DNA from: Deltaproteobacteria bacterium
GTDB taxonomy: Bacteria; Desulfobacterota; DSM-4660; Desulfatiglandales; B25-G16
Assembly (NCBI GenBank): GCA_019310745.1
Contig: JAFDDS010000030.1
Coordinates: forward strand, 1 to 7,040
DNA length: 7,040 nucleotides
Direction: 5' to 3'
Made by a program: the position numbers and the translations under genes. Shown piece by piece: positions 1-4,989 of this stretch. Within the stretch, counting starts at the first letter, position 1, and each line of letters starts with the position of its first letter. A model generated the notes under the pieces. It saw only the letters and a list, made by a program, of their open reading frames with translations. It did no database searches and had not been told where the DNA came from.

Positions 1-624
1 AAGATAATCGAGAAATTTGGAGCCCTTACAAAGACAGGGCAGATATCCCTTCCAAGTATCGATGAAAAGATACTGCAGGCCCTCTCTGCTGCAATAGACG
101 AGCGTCGGCAAATAGAGGCAGAGCCTTCACTGGAATCTCTTTCGGAGCCTGAACGTTTACAGGAAATGACCTATGCTGTAATTGATAAATACAACAAGGA
201 TACAAATAACCTAATCGCTATCCTGCAGGCTGTTCATTCATATGCCGGATACCTTTCATATGAGGCAATCGACCTGATTGCCAGAGAATTAAATATAAGT
301 GAGCATGAAATCTTTGGCACAGCGTCATTCTATGCCCAGTTCAAATTTGAAAAGCCAGGGAAACATCTTATGAGGTGCTGTACGGGGACTGCATGTTTTG
401 TTGGCGGCGGTGGAGTGATTCTTGAGGCAGCTAAATCTAAATTGGATATTATTCCAGGGCAAACTACTAAAGATGGGATGTTCAGTCTTGAGAGAGTGGC
501 ATGTCTTGGATGCTGTGCCTTAGCACCTGTTGTGACCATTGATGGTGAGGTTTATGGCCAGATGAGTCCGGCAAAGTTATCAAGGATAATAGATAAGACT
601 TATAGAACAGAATCAAAGGGATAG
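1..624 (+). CDS. NuoE/HydC-like [2Fe-2S] subunit, 5' partial, with N-terminal extension
   Basis: Thioredoxin-fold [2Fe-2S] protein of the NuoE/HoxE/HydC (24-kDa) family, which passes electrons to or from a NuoF/HydB flavoprotein in the cytoplasm. Numbering from base 1, the cluster ligands are C127 and C132 (motif CTGTAC) and C168 and C172 (motif CLGCCALAP), matching the family's C-x4-C and C-x3-C pairs. The family's GYLS...IA, FYAQF and DGMFSLE-type segments are also present. The first ATG is at 166 and would give 152 residues, a normal family length. However, the frame is open to the left edge, with no stop and no ATG, GTG or TTG before 166, and the only purine-rich site (AGGA, 161-164) lies one base from that ATG. 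I therefore read the gene as starting outside the window with at least 55 extra N-terminal residues of unrecognised, charged, probably helical character. The matching NuoF-like partner lies four genes downstream, not adjacent. Confidence 0.88.
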   Translation, partial: KIIEKFGALTKTGQISLPSIDEKILQALSAAIDERRQIEAEPSLESLSEPERLQEMTYAVIDKYNKDTNNLIAILQAVHSYAGYLSYEAIDLIARELNISEHEIFGTASFYAQFKFEKPGKHLMRCCTGTACFVGGGGVILEAAKSKLDIIPGQTTKDGMFSLERVACLGCCALAPVVTIDGEVYGQMSPAKLSRIIDKTYRTESKG

Positions 625-646
625 CCCTTCGGGTTTATCGTGTTTT

Positions 647-673
647 TTGAGTTCATTGAGTTTGTTGAGTTCA
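647..673. repeat. 9-nt tandem repeat, three units
   Basis: Three consecutive 9-nt units, TTGAGTTCA, TTGAGTTTG and TTGAGTTCA, begin at 647, 656 and 665. The first and third are identical and the middle one differs at its last two bases. The array lies 22 bases after the stop of the NuoE-like gene and is noncoding. It looks like a small slippage-generated microrepeat; no function is evident. Confidence 0.8.
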
Positions 674-677
674 ACAT

Positions 678-777
678 TTACCCTGTGGAGTAAAGGATCT
701 ACTCACAATGGAGTTCTGTTTGGACTAAGGGCGGGTCATCACCAGAAGGAAATAAAAGAGCTTACTCCACAGGGCAA
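678..777. repeat. 100-bp element with 16-nt terminal inverted repeats
   Basis: The left arm 678-693 and the right arm 762-777 are reverse complements with a single mismatch (680 against 775); the core CCCTGTGGAGTAA at 681-693 is perfectly matched by 762-774. A third, degenerate copy of the arm (TACTCACA, 700-707) lies just inside and could pair locally with 684-692, leaving one bulged G. The left arm therefore has two mutually exclusive partners. Between them, 712-716 can also pair with 722-726. The element fills most of the gap before the NuoG-like gene and ends 15 bases before its ribosome binding site. It could be a MITE-like or REP-like mobile palindrome or a structured leader RNA. No flanking target duplication is visible and I do not recognise a known riboswitch class. 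Confidence 0.7.
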
Positions 778-792
778 GCAAACACAGAATAT

Positions 793-800
793 AGGTGAGG
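793..800 (+). promoter_or_regulatory. Ribosome binding site of the NuoG-like gene
   Basis: AGGTGAGG ends four bases before the ATG at 805, a good Shine-Dalgarno match. It fixes this ATG as the start and shows the gene is translated independently despite the 180-base gap upstream. Confidence 0.75.
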
Positions 801-804
801 AACT

Positions 805-2469
805 ATGGCAGAGTTAGTTGAAAAGAAAAACCTGGCCACGGAGACAATGATAATTAATGGAAAAAATGTATCTTTTTTTCCTGGTGAGACAATACTCGAT
901 GTTGCCAGAAGATCAGGCATCTATATCCCAACCCTGTGTGCAAGGGCGGATTTGCCGTCTACAGGATCGTGCCGACTCTGCATTGTAAAGGTTAAAGGCG
1001 TTCGGGGATATGTAACATCCTGCACGACACCTGCTACAGCTAATATGGTTGTTACTACAAATTCAGATGAGATTGAACAATTACGAAGGGGAATATTGGA
1101 GTTAATTTTATCTGAACATCCCTCTGCGTGTTTAGTGTGCCCTATAAAAGAAACATGTGAGCAATTTAATGCACCCTCTTCAAAGACTGGAAGGGTTACG
1201 GGGTGTAATATGTGCCCAAATCGGGATATCTGTGAATTAAGACAATTGGTTGAATATTTGGGATTAAAAGAGATCAGATATCCATTTTTATATAAGGATT
1301 TTCCCCTCGAGAGAGATGATCCATTTATGGATAGGGATTATAATTTATGTATCCTGTGTGGTAGATGTATTCGTGCCTGTCAAGCAAATCTCAGTACAAG
1401 CGCCATCTCATTCGTACGAAGGGGGCATGATACAAAAGTGGGGACTTCTTTTGGGAAACTCCATGTGGATGGTAATTGTGTCTTCTGTATGCACTGTGTT
1501 GATGTCTGTCCAACGGGTGCATTAACTGTCCGTGGTTCTAAATGGCATGGCAATCCTGATATAGAAACTCCTACAACATGTATACTTTGTGAGCAAGGCT
1601 GTGAACTTATCATCGATACCAAATGGAACAAGGTCATGGGCACACATCCTGTTCGAGATATGACCGCTGGTACAAGAGAATACTGCGTTAAGGGAAGATG
1701 TTGTTTACCCGCACTTTTTAACAACCCTGATCGATTGAAATATCCTGCTATCCGTAGGGAGGATGGAAAGAAAATCTACACTGGTTGGGATAATGCAATA
1801 AACTACGTATCTGATATAATATCTCGTTATAGTCCCATCGAAATTGCAATCCTTTCCTCAAGGCATCTGACAGATGAATCCATTTATGCCCTGAACGAGT
1901 TTGCCAGAATCTATGCAGAATCAAATATATTCTATATAGCAGATGATGAAATTATATTTCCTAATATAGAAAAATCAGATGAGATATTTAAAGATATCAA
2001 ATTATTATACGTAGCAGATGCAAACAGTGTAACTGATGAAATTATAAAGAAATTTACAAGCCTTGAAAATATCATTATCCAGGATATTTACCCTTCTCCC
2101 CTTAGCACATCAAATAAGGCATGCGCTGTTCTTCCAGCTACAGTTTTCACTGAAATGAATGGCACGAAGACGTGTGTAGATAGCCGCAGAAAACCTGTTG
2201 CAAAAGCAGCAAAATCCCCCGGTAATGCCATTCCAGATTGGCAGATTACCACTAACATAGGGAATGCATTACACAATACAGATTTCAAAATAAAAAATTT
2301 CCGTAGCATACAGAACAATATCCAGATGCATCCATGGATTATTGCATCTGTTCCTATGGTTCCAAAAGATGCTTCAACGTATAGGGGCTTTCATATTGCT
2401 GATTTCGTTCCTGATTTCAAAATATTTATCGAACGTCGTTTAGAATTAAAAGGAGAGGTACATTTTTAG
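805..2469 (+). CDS. NuoG-like iron-sulfur protein with shrunken molybdopterin-family domain
   Basis: A 554-residue cytoplasmic electron-transfer subunit. The order is: plant-type [2Fe-2S] domain (C45, C56, C59, C73); NuoG-type His-Cys cluster (H105, C109, C112, C118); an additional C-x2-C-x5-C (C134, C137, C143); two ferredoxin [4Fe-4S] motifs (C182/C185/C188/C192 and C225/C228/C231/C235); and the [4Fe-4S] domain of molybdopterin oxidoreductases (C259, C262, C266, C294). Only about 250 residues follow, compared with several hundred in full NuoG or formate dehydrogenase. They still contain the late-domain pattern LPATVFTEMNGT (443-454) and SPGNAIPDW (471-479). I see no catalytic Cys or selenocysteine environment and no [FeFe] H-cluster motifs, so it is probably a wire between the NAD(H) and NADP(H) modules, as the NuoG-like part of StnC is thought to be. 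Annotation as hydrogenase or formate dehydrogenase alpha subunit would be misleading. Confidence 0.88.
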   Translation: MAELVEKKNLATETMIINGKNVSFFPGETILDVARRSGIYIPTLCARADLPSTGSCRLCIVKVKGVRGYVTSCTTPATANMVVTTNSDEIEQLRRGILELILSEHPSACLVCPIKETCEQFNAPSSKTGRVTGCNMCPNRDICELRQLVEYLGLKEIRYPFLYKDFPLERDDPFMDRDYNLCILCGRCIRACQANLSTSAISFVRRGHDTKVGTSFGKLHVDGNCVFCMHCVDVCPTGALTVRGSKWHGNPDIETPTTCILCEQGCELIIDTKWNKVMGTHPVRDMTAGTREYCVKGRCCLPALFNNPDRLKYPAIRREDGKKIYTGWDNAINYVSDIISRYSPIEIAILSSRHLTDESIYALNEFARIYAESNIFYIADDEIIFPNIEKSDEIFKDIKLLYVADANSVTDEIIKKFTSLENIIIQDIYPSPLSTSNKACAVLPATVFTEMNGTKTCVDSRRKPVAKAAKSPGNAIPDWQITTNIGNALHNTDFKIKNFRSIQNNIQMHPWIIASVPMVPKDASTYRGFHIADFVPDFKIFIERRLELKGEVHF

Positions 2470-2540
2470 CAACTAAGCTTTACAATTTGTACAAAAGATG
2501 AAAAACAAAGCCTCCATGTTAAATAGTTTAAATTTAGCTG

Positions 2541-2604
2541 GCAAAAGGCTAAAGGCTCGAGGTTTCCCCCTTCCTCCCCGCCTTTAGCCTTATGCCTATT
2601 TTTT
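2541..2604 (+). terminator. Long palindrome followed by T-run, terminator-like
   Basis: The arms 2541-2556 and 2580-2595 pair over 16 positions with one mismatch (2544 against 2592); the inner 12 bases (AAGGCTAAAGGC) are perfect. Inside the 23-base loop, GAGG (2559-2562) can pair with CCTC (2573-2576), extending the structure. Six T residues follow at 2599-2604. The left arm is built from a tandem heptamer, AAAGGCT at 2544 and 2551. It sits between the NuoG-like and nfnA-like genes, so it may terminate or attenuate transcription and split the cluster into two units. A dispersed palindromic repeat is the alternative. Confidence 0.6.
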
Positions 2605-2622
2605 AACTCCAGCTTATAAGGG

Positions 2623-2630
2623 TTAGGAGG
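2623..2630 (+). promoter_or_regulatory. Strong ribosome binding site of the nfnA-like gene
   Basis: TTAGGAGG ends five bases before the ATG at 2636. It is the best Shine-Dalgarno match among the gene starts here, consistent with a fresh translational start after the terminator-like palindrome. Confidence 0.8.
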
Positions 2631-2635
2631 TAAGC

Positions 2636-3490
2636 ATGTATGAGTTGATAGAAAAAGCCGAAATATTTAATGTGCATAAGATGGTAATTACAGCACCTGA
2701 GATTGCACAGTCCATACAGGCGGGGCAATTTGTCATTGTGATGGGCAATGAATACAGTGAGAGAATACCACTGACTGTATCTGACTGGAATACTGATACC
2801 GGCACAATAACCCTATATATTTTAGAAGTTGGTATTTCCACACTTGAGTTGGCAAGAATGAAGGTAGGGAATTCATTATATGCCGTGTCTGGACCATTAG
2901 GTGTGCCTTCAGAGATAAAAAATTATGGCATAGTTATTTTAGGGGGTGGATGCTATGGCATTGGCGGAATTTACCCAATAGCAAAGGCGTGCAAGGAGGC
3001 TGGGAATAAAGTTATATCAATTATTGAAGCACGTTACAGTTCAATGTTTTATCATGAAAAGGAACTTCATGCAGTGAGTGATCAGGTGTTGTATGCAACC
3101 AGTGACGGCTCTAAAGGTATAAAGGGTAAGGTTGAGGATGTTATTGGAGAGATGCTTGAGAAGGGAATCAAGATTGATCATGCCTTTTTTATGGGATGCA
3201 CCCAGATGCTTGAAAGATGTTCTGAGGCCACTCGCCCCTATGCAATTCCAACCAAGGTTGCCCTAAACTCCATTATGCTCGATGGTACAGGAATGTGCGG
3301 AGCATGCAGGGTTAGTGTTGGAGGAGAGACAAAATTTGCATGTGTTGATGGACCAGAGTTTGATGGTCATAAGGTTGATTGGAAGGAATTATATCAGCGT
3401 AAGAGTGCATATGTAGAACTTGAGACAGTTGTGTATCAGTCTTATTCCCATGAATGTATGGCTGAAAAGAGATTACAACAAAAAATTTAA
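2636..3490 (+). CDS. nfnA: NfnA-like ferredoxin-NADP+ reductase subunit (FAD, [2Fe-2S])
   Basis: A 284-residue small subunit of the NfnAB/sulfide dehydrogenase/SudB family. In NfnAB it binds FAD and NAD(H) and takes electrons from the bifurcating FAD of NfnB during reversible NADPH-dependent reduction of NAD+ and ferredoxin. Seen here: the flavin-binding RIPLTVSDW (43-51); a glycine-rich nucleotide-binding loop GGGCYGIGGIYPIAKA (103-118); and the C-terminal [2Fe-2S] segment MLDGTGMCGACRV (214-226) with C221, C224 and C236. D216 of that segment is conserved, and characterised NfnA has an Asp among its cluster ligands. The tail FACVDGPEFDGHKVDW (234-249) is a family signature. Length is normal for the family. 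The nfnB-like gene begins 13 bases after its stop, so the two are almost certainly co-translated. In this locus the usual NAD(H) site of NfnA would compete with, or be specialised relative to, the NAD(H) site of the NuoF-like protein. Confidence 0.92.
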   Translation: MYELIEKAEIFNVHKMVITAPEIAQSIQAGQFVIVMGNEYSERIPLTVSDWNTDTGTITLYILEVGISTLELARMKVGNSLYAVSGPLGVPSEIKNYGIVILGGGCYGIGGIYPIAKACKEAGNKVISIIEARYSSMFYHEKELHAVSDQVLYATSDGSKGIKGKVEDVIGEMLEKGIKIDHAFFMGCTQMLERCSEATRPYAIPTKVALNSIMLDGTGMCGACRVSVGGETKFACVDGPEFDGHKVDWKELYQRKSAYVELETVVYQSYSHECMAEKRLQQKI

Positions 3491-3503
3491 CAAATGGTAT
3501 CAA

Positions 3504-4976
3504 ATGGAATTAACAGCCAAAGAGCGAATGGCTATTGAGAGGCACGGGATGGCTGAACAGCCGCCGGACTTGAGAAATCGTAATTTCGAGGAGGTTCCAT
3601 ACGGCTATACCCCAGAGGAGGCAGTAGCTGAGGCACAGCGCTGCTTGAGTTGCAAAAAAATGCCCTGCATCTCCGGCTGCCCGGTGGAGGTGCCTATTCC
3701 CGAATTCATTGCCCTGGTGGCTGAGGAAAAATTTGCCGAGGCAGCCCGGCTAATCAAAACTAAAAATGTTCTCCCTGCTGTATGTGGACGCGTTTGCCCT
3801 CAGGAGTCCCAATGTGAAGGGGTATGTATAAGGGGAAAGAAGGATATAACGAAAGCTGTTGCCATAGGGAACCTTGAGAGATTCGTTGCTGATTATGAAC
3901 GAGAGAACAATCTTATGGAGGTGCCTGAAATAAAGGATAAAAACGGCTTTAAAGTAGCTGTCATAGGTTCGGGTCCCTCTGGTTTGACTGTTGCTGGAGA
4001 TTTGATAAAGCTTGGTTATGAGGTCACCACATATGAGGCATTTCATCGTGGGGGGGGTGTGCTGGTGTATGGTATTCCGGAATTCAGGATGCCTAAAAAG
4101 ATTGTGGAGGCAGAGATCCGGGCCCTGGAAGATTTAGGAGTTAAAATCTTATATAACAGCGTGATCGGCAGGCTATATAAGGTTGATGATCTCTTAAATA
4201 TTATGGGGTTCAATGCAGTATATATCGGGGTTGGAGCCGGGCTTCCAATTTTCTTGGACATACCCGGCAAGAACCTGAATGGGGTATTTTCAGCAAATGA
4301 ATATCTCACACGCAGTAATCTGATGAAATCCTATCTATTTCCAAAATACAGAACCCCCATGATAATAGGGAAAAAGGTTGCCGTTCTTGGAGGTGGTAAT
4401 GTAGCCATGGATTCTGCAAGAACCGCTATCCGATTAGGAGCGGAAAAGGTTACTATAGTTTACAGGCGTGCAAAAGAACAGATGCCGGCAAGGGCCGCAG
4501 AGGTTCATCATGCAGAGCAGGAAAAGATCGAGTTTAGACTCCTTTCAAGTCCTGTTGAGATTTATGGTAATGAGGAGGGATGGGCTACTGGAATGAAGTG
4601 CCAGAGATATGAACTTGGGGAGCCTGATGAATCAGGCAGACAAAGGCCTGTTCCTATCAAGGATTCCTTCTTTGAATTTGATTGTGACCAGGTTCTTGTG
4701 AGTATAGGTGGCCAGGCCAATCCATTGATTACCTCAACAACCCCTGATATGAAGGTAAACAAGTGGGGATACATTGAAGTCGATGATTGGGGTAGAACAA
4801 ATAAAGGATTTGTCTATGCAGGGGGAGATATTGTTACTGGTGCAGCAACGGTTATCTCTGCTATGGGGGCCGGTCGAAGGGCAGCAAAGGCAATACATGA
4901 GGATTTAATGAAAGAAAGTGATGAAACCTTACGACCGCCTGGCGGTGAAACAGAAGAGGGCGATGAGGAAAAATAG
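3504..4976 (+). CDS. nfnB: NfnB/GltD-like NADPH-binding flavoprotein with two [4Fe-4S] clusters
   Basis: A 490-residue large subunit of the NfnAB family, related to GltD, the small subunit of glutamate synthase. The N-terminal part holds two [4Fe-4S] motifs: C47, C50, C55, C59, then C94, C98, C104, C108 within CGRVCPQESQCEGVC. E101 in that segment corresponds to the conserved CPQE Glu proposed as a cluster ligand in NfnB. Next come the FAD dinucleotide fold GSGPSGL (155-161), GGGVLVYGIPEFRMP (183-197), the NADP(H) fold GGGNVAMDSART (296-307) with VYRR (319-322), and the closing FAD motif AGGDIVTGAATVISAMGAGR (439-458). The frame is open upstream to an ATG at 3420, but that overlaps nfnA by 71 bases; ATG 3504 gives the family-typical start MELTAKERMAIERHGMAEQP. 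No clear Shine-Dalgarno precedes it, which suggests translational coupling to nfnA. The last 20 or so residues form an acidic tail beyond the usual end. No glutamate synthase large subunit is nearby, so a GltD role is unlikely. Confidence 0.92.
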   Translation: MELTAKERMAIERHGMAEQPPDLRNRNFEEVPYGYTPEEAVAEAQRCLSCKKMPCISGCPVEVPIPEFIALVAEEKFAEAARLIKTKNVLPAVCGRVCPQESQCEGVCIRGKKDITKAVAIGNLERFVADYERENNLMEVPEIKDKNGFKVAVIGSGPSGLTVAGDLIKLGYEVTTYEAFHRGGGVLVYGIPEFRMPKKIVEAEIRALEDLGVKILYNSVIGRLYKVDDLLNIMGFNAVYIGVGAGLPIFLDIPGKNLNGVFSANEYLTRSNLMKSYLFPKYRTPMIIGKKVAVLGGGNVAMDSARTAIRLGAEKVTIVYRRAKEQMPARAAEVHHAEQEKIEFRLLSSPVEIYGNEEGWATGMKCQRYELGEPDESGRQRPVPIKDSFFEFDCDQVLVSIGGQANPLITSTTPDMKVNKWGYIEVDDWGRTNKGFVYAGGDIVTGAATVISAMGAGRRAAKAIHEDLMKESDETLRPPGGETEEGDEEK

Positions 4977-4979
4977 GAG
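4974..4979 (+). promoter_or_regulatory. Ribosome binding site overlapping the nfnB stop codon
   Basis: TAGGAG contains the TAG stop of the nfnB-like gene and lies ten bases before the ATG at 4990. The spacing is slightly long. The overlap suggests ribosomes finishing nfnB re-initiate on the NuoF-like gene, giving linked amounts of the two proteins. Confidence 0.65.
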
Positions 4980-4989
4980 ATAACAGAAA

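Noticed and set aside
622..648. Small hairpin AGCCC-TTC-GGGTT with downstream T6 as a terminator of the NuoE-like gene
   Set aside because: The stem is only five pairs with one wobble, and the T-run is about seven bases away rather than adjacent. It is too weak to call.
1380..1724. 114-residue minus-strand open frame
   Set aside because: It is antisense to the ferredoxin-motif region of the NuoG-like gene. Its composition follows from the complementary Cys-rich codons.
805..2469. [FeFe] hydrogenase or formate dehydrogenase catalytic subunit
   Set aside because: The N-terminal cluster domains are shared with both, but no H-cluster motifs follow and the molybdopterin domain is too short and lacks a visible catalytic Cys or selenocysteine site.
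2470..2635. Sigma-70 type promoter before nfnA (for example TATAAG near 2615)
   Set aside because: A -10-like hexamer exists, but no convincing -35 at suitable spacing, and the hexamer almost touches the ribosome binding site. AT-rich gaps give such matches by chance.
3420..3503. Longer nfnB-like protein starting at ATG 3420
   Set aside because: It would overlap nfnA by 71 bases, and the added residues (MRQLCISLIPMNVWLKRDYN...) do not resemble the family. The residues from ATG 3504 match the expected N-terminus.
3504..4976. Glutamate synthase small subunit (GltD)
   Set aside because: The fold is shared, but an adjacent NfnA-like gene with its signature motifs and the absence of a GltB-like gene favour NfnB.
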